Shown here: positions 9,688 to 18,942 of the stretch, in pieces
How positions within the stretch are numbered: the first letter of the stretch is position 1
How the letters are laid out: each line of letters begins with the position of its first letter
From: Brevibacterium mcbrellneri ATCC 49030
Lineage (GTDB): Bacteria; Actinomycetota; Actinomycetes; Actinomycetales; Brevibacteriaceae
Reading direction: 5' to 3'
Length of the DNA: 64,000 nucleotides
Assembly (NCBI RefSeq): GCF_000178455.1
Contig: NZ_ADNU01000039.1
Coordinates: forward strand, 27,381-91,380
Notes under the pieces: generated by a model
Seen by the model: only the letters and a program-made list of their open reading frames with translations
Databases searched by the model: none
What the model was told of the DNA's origin: nothing
Program-made: the position numbers and the translations under genes

Positions 9688-10233
9688 TCAGGGGGTGTAC
9701 TCAAGCGAGTCACGGATACCGTTGACCATGGCAGGTGATACGCCCGTGCCAATAATTTCGACGCCTGCAACCTTCTCAGACTTACGATTCGACACAAACA
9801 TCCACGTACCATTGACTGTCGCTTCCTCCTGCGTGGTTGTAAAGGAGGCTTCTACCCCAACATCGGCGTTCTTGACCTCAAGCTTTGACACCTTTTCAGA
9901 AGAAAAGTCTTCACCATACGGTCCGCCAAACATCGCTTCAGTTTGGATAACGCCCAGTGTCGAGTCAGCTTCCGCAGTACGGCCAAGATCGTCGCTGACA
10001 CGGATAACGACTTTAGGGTCAGACGGGTTGTCCGTGAACGACTTCGTCCAACCGTCGGTCGGCTCGTAGTCAGGCACCTCGCTCACGCCGTCAGGAAGTT
10101 CAAACGTAATCGTGGACGCGCCAGAACGGTTGGAATTGTCATCACCCGGTTGACCTTCACCTCCGCCCAACCCGCAGGCTGACACAAGAAACACTGTTGT
10201 CACAAGAGGAATGACTCGTTTCAACACGTTCAT
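9688..10233 (-). CDS. LpqN-like lipoprotein
   Basis: 181 residues from the ATG at 10233. The longer open frame upstream would run inside the neighbouring OmpA gene and is rejected because the lipobox signal (FLVSAC) starts from this Met. The mature part contains ITFELPDGVSEV, an amphipathic middle and the conserved GTWMFVSNRKSEKVAGVEII block. The same layout (xVPxxW, GAWVFVS, AGVEIMA, ending in a short Asp-Ser-Ile helix) recurs at 32799, 41771 and 42438, so it is one member of a four-copy family in this window. It resembles LpqN/LpqT-type actinobacterial lipoproteins, which is a tentative match. It lies between the two OmpA lipoprotein genes, with only four bases after the upstream stop. Confidence 0.75.
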   Translation of the reverse strand: MNVLKRVIPLVTTVFLVSACGLGGGEGQPGDDNSNRSGASTITFELPDGVSEVPDYEPTDGWTKSFTDNPSDPKVVIRVSDDLGRTAEADSTLGVIQTEAMFGGPYGEDFSSEKVSKLEVKNADVGVEASFTTTQEEATVNGTWMFVSNRKSEKVAGVEIIGTGVSPAMVNGIRDSLEYTP

Positions 10234-10237
10234 CGCA

Positions 10238-12061
10238 CTAAGGGGTGGAAGTCGGCTCAGAAGTGGACTGAGAAGGTGCACTACTTGGAGCGTCCGACTG
10301 TCCGGTCGAACCATTGCGGTTAAACTCCATCTGCGACATGCCACCAACACGCAGCGTAAGCGTGTCAGAAGTGATGCCTTTCTTGGGGAAGAACGCAAAC
10401 ATTTCTACAGCTTCGCCACGAGCTTTGTCCTTATCCGTTGGTCGCACAGACCGCGAGCACAGGCAGTCCAGTGGGCCGGCTGTCACCGAGTGAGCCAGCA
10501 GGTTGCTCGATTTGTCCCACAGCTGCATGTCGATCGTGGTGGGAGTGTCCCTGTAGTGAGTGACCGGGTTGTTTCCAAAGGCCATTTTTCCTTCAATGTT
10601 GGCTCCTTGCGTAAAAGCCCGTTCAACATCTTGACCAGATGCCGTTCGCAAGGCAAAAGTCACCTTCAAGAACTCGCCATACTCCTCAAACTCTTTGATA
10701 TCTAGCTGCATTTCAGGAGCATCGGTATCTTTCGGAGACGGAACAATCCCACTGGCTATGGAGTCTGTGGAATCGCCTGGCTCCATCTTTTTCAGGTCAG
10801 AGATTTTCTTGCCAGTGTCCACGTTAGGGTCGATATCTCCTTGGGGCTTATAACTAAACGAGACCCTGCGATTTTTCGCTTGGTTCTTCTTAATAGCGTC
10901 GCCACCGGCAGTGCGGTTAGGAAGAATAGGTTGCGACTCCCCAAAGCCTTTCGTCTCAAATGAAATTCCCGAGCCCTTTACCTTTGGTTCGAGAACTTTT
11001 TTGACTGACTCAGCACGGCGATTCGACAGGTCGACGTTGTATTTTTCATCACCCTCATCGTCGGTGTGGCCTTCAATCGTCACCTTCTGGCCCGCCGCTG
11101 ATTTCTTTAACTCATTCGCGATGCCGTCGATCAGTTTCGAATCGGAGTCTTTAACTTTGTCTGAGTCAAAATCAAACAAAACATCGGCGCTCACGTTCAA
11201 TGCCGATGAGTCACCCCGGTCAGACACCGAAGTGTCCATGACCGATTCAGTAACAAGACTCATGGGGTAGCGCCTCTCATAAATTGCGCCGCCACCGTAC
11301 GGGTTAGACAGGTCTTCTTGGTGGGCCCAACGGTAATCAATTTCTGTCAGTTTAGGTGCTTCATAACGCTGGTTCTCGCTGAGCTTCACATCAGTGAATA
11401 CGGCAGCGTTGTCGCCAAAAGCAATGCCAACGGAGTCCGAGGACGGAGCCGGGAAGTCTGCGTAAAAGAGTGGGACGGATTCTGGTTTTTCCCCTTGGTA
11501 TTCCTCAGTCTTGGGGATGTTTGAGCAAGTGCAGTTTGAGTACGCTCTTTGGAATTCGTCCGGTCCTGTTGGCTGGGGGTTGGGTTCGTTTTTGAAGTTG
11601 TCGGAGTACTGCAACTTTTCGCCCTCATAGGACGATAGAAGCTCGTGACTTTTAAAGTCGAGAAGACGAATGAATGGCATATCTGAAACTGTCGCAAGCT
11701 CAGTCTGAAGCTCAGACCCCTCAAGGTACTTACCCTCAACGGGTGGCAACCACGCCGCGACCATGCGCGCAGCCGTGCCACCAGAATCGAGCGACACCAC
11801 TTCTAACCGAGCTTTCGCTGGACCGTCATCAGTAGGACGCTCAACCACTTTTTTCGCCAGCGGTTCGCCTAGCGTGTTTGGACGCCAAAAACCGTCACTC
11901 TCGATCATTTTGGGTGCAGGCGGTTGCTGACCGCCCCCACCGCCGTCACTTCCTCTACCCAAGCCGGGGATACAGCCGGTCAGGACCACAGTGGCAAGAA
12001 TCAGTGTGGCGAGAACACTCAAACGGGGGCGGCGTACAGCGGGGATTATGAGGGGCTTCAT
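10238..12061 (-). CDS. OmpA-domain lipoprotein (copy 2)
   Basis: 607 residues, with the same architecture as the gene at 7855: lipobox VLTGC, Gly linker, a unique outer domain, OmpA domain at about 295-410 (ADVLFDFDSDKV, IEGHTDDEGDEKYN, NRRVSFSY), beta domain, and a Ser/Thr/Pro tail. The segment just after the lipobox (MIESDGFWRPNTLGEPLAKK) is identical to copy 1, and the DNA there is nearly identical too, while the following 150 residues have diverged strongly. That pattern fits duplication with local gene conversion. It is the first gene of the accessory operon, divergent from the Tad operon across a 210-base spacer. OmpA-domain lipoproteins are unusual but not unknown in monoderm actinobacteria. 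Confidence 0.85.
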   Translation of the reverse strand: MKPLIIPAVRRPRLSVLATLILATVVLTGCIPGLGRGSDGGGGGQQPPAPKMIESDGFWRPNTLGEPLAKKVVERPTDDGPAKARLEVVSLDSGGTAARMVAAWLPPVEGKYLEGSELQTELATVSDMPFIRLLDFKSHELLSSYEGEKLQYSDNFKNEPNPQPTGPDEFQRAYSNCTCSNIPKTEEYQGEKPESVPLFYADFPAPSSDSVGIAFGDNAAVFTDVKLSENQRYEAPKLTEIDYRWAHQEDLSNPYGGGAIYERRYPMSLVTESVMDTSVSDRGDSSALNVSADVLFDFDSDKVKDSDSKLIDGIANELKKSAAGQKVTIEGHTDDEGDEKYNVDLSNRRAESVKKVLEPKVKGSGISFETKGFGESQPILPNRTAGGDAIKKNQAKNRRVSFSYKPQGDIDPNVDTGKKISDLKKMEPGDSTDSIASGIVPSPKDTDAPEMQLDIKEFEEYGEFLKVTFALRTASGQDVERAFTQGANIEGKMAFGNNPVTHYRDTPTTIDMQLWDKSSNLLAHSVTAGPLDCLCSRSVRPTDKDKARGEAVEMFAFFPKKGITSDTLTLRVGGMSQMEFNRNGSTGQSDAPSSAPSQSTSEPTSTP

Positions 12062-12271
12062 AATGAAGGACTATAACGAACACAACCCGCAACGCAAACA
12101 CAATTGAGCCGCTTTTTGATGCACTTTTCATGAATGACGAACGACATAGCACTAACGTTGTGTAGGCACACAAGCAATAGTGAGATGCCTTGTGAGCCGT
12201 CTAGACACATTCTGTTGATCCATACTATTGTTCTAGCTAAGACTCCCTTTCATTCCCAAGAGAACTGAAGA
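12062..12271. promoter_or_regulatory. Divergent control region between accessory and Tad operons
   Basis: The 210-base spacer separates two divergent pilus transcripts. For the Tad direction, TTGATC (12215-12220), 17 bases and TAAGAC (12238-12243) form a plausible promoter 28 bases before the ATG at 12272. The minus-strand promoter could not be placed with confidence. No clear inverted-repeat operator was seen. Confidence 0.35.
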
Positions 12272-13033
12272 ATGACCCCATCCCCAACTGTTTTGCATAC
12301 GGACACGCTGGAGTTTGACGAGGTCGCAGACCGCATCAAACAGTGCCCTGACTCCAGTCGCTCTTTTTTTGTTGTCCCCATTGCACAGAAAAAAGAGCGA
12401 ATCGCTCAAATCTTTAACGCTCGTGCCGTCAGCATGCACAACCAGGTCGTGGTCCATGTTTCCCAGCTATCCCCGCTAGGGATCACCGTTCTAGCCGATA
12501 TGCTTCACGTTGCTAAAGAGTCACTTTCGACCGCGCAACTCGCAGCGTTTGCTACCGAGCTTGAAACAGCAATCACATGCAGCGCTTACCTCCGCTCCGT
12601 CACGAAATTGCAAGTATCACGAACCAATATGTGGCATCACGTGATGAGCTGGCTACCTCCAACGCGCTTCGTCGCCACGGCGCACGCGGGAGTACACTTC
12701 GCAAAGAAGTTTGACCAAGACGCGGAGTATTGGGAAGACAACGCTCACGAAGTTCTGTTCATAAGCGACTTACGGGAACAACAGTCAACCCTCAACCCAC
12801 AGAGAATTGCTGAACTCGCGCAGGCTTCATCAGTGACAACCCGAAACGTACATGACGCGGGGTTCTGGGGCACCAAACCAGTTTTTGAATGGGTTTTTGC
12901 ACCCACCGACCTGTGGGCGCACGTTGACAACATCAGGAATCGTTCAACGCTGTGCCCGTGGTGTTCCGAGCCTTATGTCCCCCCACGTTGCGCGGTTTGT
13001 AGCGCACCATCCCTGATTGGAGAAACTCAATGA
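12272..13033 (+). CDS. Unknown protein with C-terminal zinc ribbon, first gene of Tad operon
   Basis: 253 residues, no signal peptide or membrane helix, so cytoplasmic. The C-terminus carries a CPWC-x8-CAVC pair at about residues 228-243, a treble-clef or ribbon zinc site. The remaining part is mixed alpha/beta, with no motif that I recognise. It overlaps cpaB by four bases (ATGA), so it belongs to the pilus operon. As the leading gene it could be a regulator or an assembly factor at the cytoplasmic base; nothing in the sequence decides between these. Confidence 0.7.
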   Translation: MTPSPTVLHTDTLEFDEVADRIKQCPDSSRSFFVVPIAQKKERIAQIFNARAVSMHNQVVVHVSQLSPLGITVLADMLHVAKESLSTAQLAAFATELETAITCSAYLRSVTKLQVSRTNMWHHVMSWLPPTRFVATAHAGVHFAKKFDQDAEYWEDNAHEVLFISDLREQQSTLNPQRIAELAQASSVTTRNVHDAGFWGTKPVFEWVFAPTDLWAHVDNIRNRSTLCPWCSEPYVPPRCAVCSAPSLIGETQ

Positions 13034-13809
13034 ACCCGAAGCAACGCAGGGGCCTACTCCTCATGATTGCGGCTACATTGCTCGCAATCATGGTCTTCAT
13101 CGCAGTTGTCGTGTACGTGCAAAACGTCTCGTCTAAGGTGGGCCCCACAACCGAGGTGTACGTTGCAAAAGAGGACATTACTGCATTTCAACCTATCGAG
13201 CAGGACATGCTCGAAACTAAAACAGTCCCAAACCGTTACATCACGGAAGACATGGTCACGAGCCTTGAGCAGGTTGCAGGACAAAAGGCATCCGTAAAAA
13301 TTTCAGCTGGTTCCTTCATCCAAACAGACGCCATCGAACCGGCATCTTCAATCGAAGACGGCCAACGTGAAATCTCGATCACCTTCGTTGGTGACGCTGG
13401 AGTTAGCGGGCGTGTTTCCCCGGGAGACAAAGTCGATGTCGTCGCTTCATTCGCGCGTGCACGCGAAAACGACCAAGGCGAAACCGCATACAAACGCGCC
13501 GACATTCCTTACAACGTTTCCGGAATCGTCGTGAGCAACGCGACCGTTGTCTCCGTCGGCCAACCGGTAGACCCAAATGCCGTTGTGGGAGCCGCTGACC
13601 AGTCTGGCGCTGAAGCTGAAGCAGTAGCGGTGACGTTCGCGGTATCGGTAGAAGAAGCCGGGCGTTTGTCCTACGCAGAAGCCTTTGCAGTAAGTATGCG
13701 CGTTATGCGAATTGGCAATAACGAAACTGGAACCAAGGTCAACGAATCCGACAAGTCCTTCGACGACCGTGATTTGCAGGGCACGATTTCTGGCGAAGGA
13801 GATAAGTGA
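13030..13809 (+). CDS. cpaB: Flp pilus assembly protein CpaB/RcpC
   Basis: 259 residues. An N-terminal membrane helix (about 8-30) is followed by a SAF-like domain with VYVAKEDITAFQPIEQDML and the ETKTVPNRYIT block. The second conserved part, REISITFVGDAGVSGRVSPG with DKVDV, is the RcpC/CpaB signature. In Tad systems the protein spans the envelope and stabilises the pilus channel; in a monoderm it probably contacts the wall. Its start overlaps the previous stop, and its stop overlaps the next start. Size is typical for actinobacterial homologues. Confidence 0.85.
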   Translation: MNPKQRRGLLLMIAATLLAIMVFIAVVVYVQNVSSKVGPTTEVYVAKEDITAFQPIEQDMLETKTVPNRYITEDMVTSLEQVAGQKASVKISAGSFIQTDAIEPASSIEDGQREISITFVGDAGVSGRVSPGDKVDVVASFARARENDQGETAYKRADIPYNVSGIVVSNATVVSVGQPVDPNAVVGAADQSGAEAEAVAVTFAVSVEEAGRLSYAEAFAVSMRVMRIGNNETGTKVNESDKSFDDRDLQGTISGEGDK

Positions 13810-15365
13810 CAATGACATCCGCCGTGCTCATTAGTTCGAGTGAGGATCGAGGCACAAACATCCGTGCCTCACTGGGTGACGCAGGCCTCACAATCTACCG
13901 GCAGTATTCCTCGACGTCTGCGTTCCTGGCGGCACTGCCTACTATGTCCGATGAAGTCGACCTCATTGTGATCGACCAGGACGTTGAGCCTATCAACGCG
14001 TGGGACCTAGCTCGAGAAATCTCGATGCGTTTCCCTGCGCTTCCCACCGCGGTAGTGCTCGACTCTCCCACCCAAGCAGACTATGCCCGCGCAATGGATG
14101 CGAATATTCGGAGTGTCATTGCCTACCCGCTTGAGTTTGAAGATGTCCAGCGGAAAGTCCAGTCGGCTCTCGCCTGGGCAAAAACAGTTCGCACCGTAGT
14201 GTTCGACCGGACTGCTGAAGGGAGTTCACCCAGCAAAGCTGGACGCATGATCACACTGTCCGGTTCTAAAGGTGGTGTGGGAGTTTCTACAATCGCTACT
14301 CACCTAGCTCGTGAAGCAGCTAAAGCCGACCCCAGCAAAGCGATCGTTCTTGTGGACTTTGATCTGCTAAAAGCCGATCTATCAATCGTGCTGAACGTAC
14401 CCCAATCACGCACTGTCACCGACATTCTTGGCGTAGTTGAGGAGCTGAGTCGGCAACAGATCCAGGATGTGCTGTACACATCTCCCGACGGATTCAGTGT
14501 CTTCTTCGGCCCCAAGAATGGTGAAGAGTCAGAGCTTGTAACAGAGCTAGTAACGCGGAAAATTTTTGGTCAGCTTCGCTCCCATTTTGACCTGGTCATT
14601 GTTGACGCTGGGTGCCACCTGAATGAAGCCAATTCGGCGGCCATTGAGATGGCTGACGACGCTTACATCGTAGCAACGAGCGATGTGCTCAGCCTCAGGG
14701 GTAGCCACCGGCTTGCACAGCTATGGAAGCGCCTGGGGATACGACCCACGGACAGCTCAAAAGTCATTCTCAACAAGGTCAACAAGAAACAAGACCTGCA
14801 GCCTGAAGCTGCCAAGAAGGTTGTAGGACTTCCTGTCATTCCTCAATACATTCCAGAATCAATTAGCGCAATTGAACTCGCAATGAACCACCGTGATCCA
14901 AGTCTTGTCACACCAGTCTGGTCGGCACGCGTCAAACGGTTGGGAGCAGAAATGGGAATCCTGCCTGAAGAACAGTTATCAGTTGCACCCCCTCCAGCCA
15001 AACCCAAGAAGCGCAAGACAAGGAAACGCAACAGAAAAGAGCGCGGACAAAGCACACTTGAGTTCGCCGGAATTTTCGTACTCTTCATCTTCATCGCCCT
15101 TGTAGGTTTTCAGTCAGTGCTGCTGGGCATGACCTGGATCTACGCGTCCGGAGCGGCTAACGAAGGTGCACGTGCGGCAGCGGTGAACGAATCAGCTGTG
15201 AGCGCAGCAGAAAGCCACACTCCAGCCGCGTGGCGCAAGAACATGTCTGTCACCCAGTCGCACGACTCAGTGCACGTAAGCATTAAGACGCCCACCATTG
15301 TTCAAATGAGCGAGCGTTACGCACTTATCATCAACACCTCAGCCGGAATCGTCAAGGAGGACTAG
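13806..15365 (+). CDS. TadZ/CpaE ATPase fused to a TadE-like pseudopilin
   Basis: 519 residues in one uninterrupted frame. Residues 1-130 form a receiver-like atypical domain. Residues about 140-390 form a MinD/ParA-type ATPase with the deviant Walker A SGSKGGVGVST (signature Lys kept, second Lys absent, as usual for CpaE) and LVDFDLLKADLS. TadZ localises the Tad machine. From about 393 comes a Lys/Arg-rich linker and then a complete TadE pseudopilin: RG|QSTLEFAG with the predicted peptidase cut after Gly414 and Glu at +5, a membrane helix, and an ANEGARAAAV segment. No internal start or stop is visible at the junction. The peptidase could release the pseudopilin from the ATPase. AAGGAG supports either GTG 13806 or ATG 13812 as the start. 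Confidence 0.85.
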   Translation: MTMTSAVLISSSEDRGTNIRASLGDAGLTIYRQYSSTSAFLAALPTMSDEVDLIVIDQDVEPINAWDLAREISMRFPALPTAVVLDSPTQADYARAMDANIRSVIAYPLEFEDVQRKVQSALAWAKTVRTVVFDRTAEGSSPSKAGRMITLSGSKGGVGVSTIATHLAREAAKADPSKAIVLVDFDLLKADLSIVLNVPQSRTVTDILGVVEELSRQQIQDVLYTSPDGFSVFFGPKNGEESELVTELVTRKIFGQLRSHFDLVIVDAGCHLNEANSAAIEMADDAYIVATSDVLSLRGSHRLAQLWKRLGIRPTDSSKVILNKVNKKQDLQPEAAKKVVGLPVIPQYIPESISAIELAMNHRDPSLVTPVWSARVKRLGAEMGILPEEQLSVAPPPAKPKKRKTRKRNRKERGQSTLEFAGIFVLFIFIALVGFQSVLLGMTWIYASGAANEGARAAAVNESAVSAAESHTPAAWRKNMSVTQSHDSVHVSIKTPTIVQMSERYALIINTSAGIVKED

Positions 15366-15366
15366 C

Positions 15367-15759
15367 GTGGTATCCCGACTGATCAAGCGGTCTCGGCAAC
15401 AGGGTGCAGTTAGCCTGGAGTTTGTGGGAATGCTTTTTGCCTTCTTCATTATTCTTGTTACTGCTCTTCAAGCCATGCTTGCAGTGTTTTCTCTTTCGCA
15501 AGCTAACTCTGCCGCTCGTAATGCCGCACGAGCGGAAGTCCTCAACCCCGGTTCAGGAGTTACAGCCGCACAGCACGCAGTTTCTCCTGGATTACGTGAT
15601 GCGGGTGTTTCGACATCGTGTAGCGGCACCCGAGTACACAACGGGTCAATCACGTGCAAGGTGACAGTTGCTGTCCCTAACCTGGGCACCGACTCTTCCC
15701 TGTGGTTGCCAACCCTAAAAGTCAGTCGTTCAGCAACACAACCAATCACAACGGAATAA
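15367..15759 (+). CDS. TadE/TadF-like pseudopilin
   Basis: 130 residues. A short basic leader (RLIKRSRQQ) leads into G|AVSLEFVG, which has the prepilin cleavage pattern and Glu at +5, followed by a membrane helix of about 22 residues and the ANSAARNAARAEVL segment typical of TadE-family proteins. Two Cys near residues 83 and 95 could make a disulfide in the outer part. The GTG start lies one base after the upstream stop, with AAGGAG just before. It forms a pair with the TadE domain at the end of the preceding fusion protein. TadE and TadF in other systems are minor pseudopilins needed for Flp fibre assembly. Confidence 0.82.
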   Translation: MVSRLIKRSRQQGAVSLEFVGMLFAFFIILVTALQAMLAVFSLSQANSAARNAARAEVLNPGSGVTAAQHAVSPGLRDAGVSTSCSGTRVHNGSITCKVTVAVPNLGTDSSLWLPTLKVSRSATQPITTE

Positions 15760-15763
15760 GTGA

Positions 15764-17125
15764 ATGTCACTACTCAAACGCGCCGAACAGCAGAGGCAGC
15801 TTAGGGGTACCCTTGGTACCGATAAGGACATTGACCCTAGGCAGTCGAGTTTCAACGAACAAGTAAGTTTCTACCGCCGGCTACTTCTTGAAGAAGTCGA
15901 TCTGGAAGAACTTTCTAAGCTTGAACGTACACAGAGACGTGTCCGCCTGGAACGCATCCTAAGCCACCTGCTTTCACAACAAGGTCCGGTCCTTTCCGCA
16001 CGTGAACGATCGCAATTGATACAACGCGTAGTGGACGAGTCTCTGGGACTCGGTATTCTCGAACCGCTACTGGCTGACGAATCAATCACCGAAATCATGG
16101 TGAACGGGCCTAACACCATTTTCGTTGAGCGTGCGGGGCGCCTTGAAAAACTTGACCTTTCGTTTAGCAACGACGAACAGTTGATGCAGGTCATTGACCG
16201 TATTGTTGCGGAAGTGAATCGGCGCGTTGATGAGTCGTCGCCCATGGTGGACGCTCGCTTGCTTACGGGCGAACGTGTCAACGTCATTGTCCCCCCGCTG
16301 GCGATGGATGGCCCCACCCTCACCATTCGACGCTTTCCCAAACCGTTTACCCTTGAGGACCTGCAGAACAAGGGGAGCTTTGATGAGCTCACCCGCGAAT
16401 TCCTCATGGCGTGTGTCAAAGCACGTTTCAATATTGTGGTTTCCGGCGGTACAGGTACTGGGAAAACCACCATGCTCAATGCTCTGTCGGGCATGATTCC
16501 CGACGGCGACCGTATCGTCACCATTGAAGACTCGGCAGAACTCCAGCTTCAACAACCGCACGTCATTCGCCTTGAATCACGCCCGCCAAACGTTGAAGGT
16601 AAAGGTCAGGTGACTATCCGTGACCTCGTAAAGAACTCCCTACGTATGCGTCCCGACCGCATTATTGTTGGTGAGGTCCGTGGTGGTGAAACACTCGACA
16701 TGCTCCAAGCGATGAACACGGGTCACGACGGATCATTGGTAACAGTTCACGCTAATAACCCGCTCGACGCGGTATCACGTCTGGAAACTTTGGCCAGTAT
16801 GAGTGAGGTTAAGGTTCCGTTCGAAGCCCTCCGCGACCAAATTAACAGTGCTGTAGACCTCATTGTCCAGCTGGGGCGTGGAGCTGACGGTTCACGTCGT
16901 ATGACCGAGGTCGCTGCTGTGACATCGGAAAGCCGCGAAGAATTCGAGCTTACGACCCTCATGAAATTTGAGTCGGAGCCTCTGACCGCTGACCGCGTAG
17001 TGCGCGGAAGACACGTGATGCGTCAGATTCCTGACAACATCGCCGACCGACTCTGGATCAGTGGTAACGGGCTTTCAGAAAACTTCGACATTTCACCCAC
17101 CGCTGCGTGCAGGGGTGGTCACTGA
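15764..17125 (+). CDS. tadA: Tad pilus/secretion ATPase TadA (CpaF)
   Basis: A 453-residue type II/IV secretion ATPase that powers pilus extension. Motifs are [18 protein letters not shown] (Walker A, about residue 228), [10 protein letters not shown] (Asp box), [16 protein letters not shown] (Walker B) and LVTVHANN (His box). The N-terminal domain with [19 protein letters not shown] is the standard CpaF N-domain. Both His and Arg fingers are present. The gene lies between tadE and tadB, with its stop overlapping the tadB start (TGATG). Length and order match other actinobacterial Tad loci. As the only such ATPase in the window, it is the candidate motor for the pilin-headed proteins too. Confidence 0.93.
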   Translation: MSLLKRAEQQRQLRGTLGTDKDIDPRQSSFNEQVSFYRRLLLEEVDLEELSKLERTQRRVRLERILSHLLSQQGPVLSARERSQLIQRVVDESLGLGILEPLLADESITEIMVNGPNTIFVERAGRLEKLDLSFSNDEQLMQVIDRIVAEVNRRVDESSPMVDARLLTGERVNVIVPPLAMDGPTLTIRRFPKPFTLEDLQNKGSFDELTREFLMACVKARFNIVVSGGTGTGKTTMLNALSGMIPDGDRIVTIEDSAELQLQQPHVIRLESRPPNVEGKGQVTIRDLVKNSLRMRPDRIIVGEVRGGETLDMLQAMNTGHDGSLVTVHANNPLDAVSRLETLASMSEVKVPFEALRDQINSAVDLIVQLGRGADGSRRMTEVAAVTSESREEFELTTLMKFESEPLTADRVVRGRHVMRQIPDNIADRLWISGNGLSENFDISPTAACRGGH

Positions 17126-18051
17126 TGATGCTTGGGATTCTCCTCGGTACCCTCGCTGTACTGGTCCTGGGTTCGATCGGGCTTGTTGTCTTCGCGCTTG
17201 GAACCGGCGAACAGCACGACATCGTTCGCGCCGAACGGTCTGGCGGTACAGTGTCATTCCGCTCGTCCCGCATTTTTCCTGCAGATCGAATCTTCCGTAA
17301 AACGAGGTTTGGGGACAAACTCTCACAGCAACTTATTCAAGCGAATCTGCGTTCCATCACATCTATCGAGTACCTCCTCATTGCACTTCTCATCACTGCA
17401 GTTGTTTTCATTATCTTGAACCGCTACATCGCGATTCTCTATGCATTTCTACTTTCAGCACTCTTGCTTTTCGGGTTTTGGAAAGTTCTTGACGTGCTAA
17501 AAGAACGTCAGCGCGCAAAGTTCTTTCAGCAGTTGCCCGAATTCGCACGCATCATGGCGAACTCAACCGGCGCTGGATTGTCTATCCACACGGCACTTGG
17601 TGTTGCCGCTTCTGAACTTCCAGACCCTGCCAGCCGGGAGTTTTCCGCCCTCAAGCGCGAATTAGAAATCGGAACCCCTCTCGACATCGCTCTCGAACGC
17701 ATGTCTGAAAGAATCTCCGGACGTGACCTCGATGTTTTAGTGAGTACCTTGGTGATTGCACAGCGATCAGGCGGATCCCTGATCTCTTCGCTTCGCAATA
17801 TGAGCGACACGCTGGAGTTCCGCAAGGAAACCAAACGCGAAGTAAAAACGCTCGTTTCCCAGTCGAGCTATACGGGTTATTTGGTAGTGGCGTTTGGGGT
17901 TGGGTTCGTTCTTCTTCTTGCCAGTTTCAATGATGGTCTTCTGTTAAAACTCACCTCAACAATCATTGGACAGATTGCGATCGTCATCGCCACTGTCTGT
18001 TACGCAATTGGCCTTGTTGCTATTAACCGCCTAGTCAAGGTCAAGCTATGA
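17125..18051 (+). CDS. tadB: Tad inner-membrane platform protein TadB
   Basis: 308 residues from the ATG at 17125, which overlaps the tadA stop and has AGGGGTGG upstream. An earlier GTG at 17107 is possible. A GSPF/T2SF domain is seen at about residues 140-270 with FFQQLPEFARIMANSTGAG and RDLDVLVSTLVIAQRSGGSL. Membrane helices flank it, with two near the N-terminus region 80-120 and two at the C-terminus. TadB and TadC together form the membrane platform driven by TadA. Confidence 0.88.
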   Translation: MMLGILLGTLAVLVLGSIGLVVFALGTGEQHDIVRAERSGGTVSFRSSRIFPADRIFRKTRFGDKLSQQLIQANLRSITSIEYLLIALLITAVVFIILNRYIAILYAFLLSALLLFGFWKVLDVLKERQRAKFFQQLPEFARIMANSTGAGLSIHTALGVAASELPDPASREFSALKRELEIGTPLDIALERMSERISGRDLDVLVSTLVIAQRSGGSLISSLRNMSDTLEFRKETKREVKTLVSQSSYTGYLVVAFGVGFVLLLASFNDGLLLKLTSTIIGQIAIVIATVCYAIGLVAINRLVKVKL

Positions 18052-18941
18052 TCGTAGGACTGTTAGCGGGTCTCCTAGCGGCTAGTGCCGTCATTATTCT
18101 TTATCTTGGTTTCCGTGCTTATCGCACCGACCCACTGAGTAGCCTTTCTCCGGAAGACAGGGCGCTTATCAAAGATGAGACCCGCCTCAAACGACGTGCG
18201 GACGGTCCTGTCAAGCGCCTTGGCGCTCGATTAGGACCGAGCCTCGGTCGCTTGTTCGGGGGCAAGTATCCCAGCTGGGTAGAGTCAAAAATCCAACTCA
18301 CCGATAAGAAGCAGTACCAGGACTTTACCGGGTTCATGGCTTTCAAAGGTTCAGTATTTCTGCTGTGCGCAGCAGGTGGTGTTTCTATATTCCTTGTCAC
18401 AAAAGCACCACTCATTTTGTTCATATTTATCGCGATCGGACTACTTTTCCCTGATTTTGCACTCATACAATCTGGACGAAAACGCCAAGAGGCAATTGAA
18501 GATAGCCTGCCAGATTTTCTCGACGTTCTTGCCGTTACTGTTTCGGCGGGTCTCTCGTTCCGTTCTGCAATCGCGAAAGTCACCGAAAGAACGCAAGGAC
18601 CACTCGCGGATGAGCTCAATACTGTTTTGCACCAGCTAAATATGGGCGAGACCGTTTATGATGCGTTTTCTGCACTTCGCAAGCGAACAACTTCAGAATC
18701 TCTAGACTCCTTTATTACGACACTCTTGCAAGCGGAAGAGCTCGGTGCACCTCTCGCTGACACACTGGCTACTATCGCATTAGATATGCGACAGACGACG
18801 GCCCAGCGAGCACGTCAAAAAGCTGCAAAAGCGTCCCCAAAGATTGCTGGAGTCGTAACAATCATCATGGTGCCGGGAACTATGGCCCTCATCATGGTTT
18901 CTGTCTACTTCGTGGCAGGACTCGACGAGCTGAGCTTTTAA
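18048..18941 (+). CDS. tadC: Tad inner-membrane platform protein TadC
   Basis: 297 residues, starting in a four-base overlap with tadB (ATGA). The T2SF domain has IEDSLPDFLDVLAVTVSAG followed by LSFRSAIAKV and LDSFITTLLQAEELGAPL, the usual TadC signatures. Membrane helices are near 5-20, 105-145 and 270-290. The protein pairs with TadB. Its DNA is somewhat more AT-rich than the flanking purine genes, as in much of this locus. Confidence 0.88.
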   Translation: MIVGLLAGLLAASAVIILYLGFRAYRTDPLSSLSPEDRALIKDETRLKRRADGPVKRLGARLGPSLGRLFGGKYPSWVESKIQLTDKKQYQDFTGFMAFKGSVFLLCAAGGVSIFLVTKAPLILFIFIAIGLLFPDFALIQSGRKRQEAIEDSLPDFLDVLAVTVSAGLSFRSAIAKVTERTQGPLADELNTVLHQLNMGETVYDAFSALRKRTTSESLDSFITTLLQAEELGAPLADTLATIALDMRQTTAQRARQKAAKASPKIAGVVTIIMVPGTMALIMVSVYFVAGLDELSF

Positions 18942-18942
18942 C

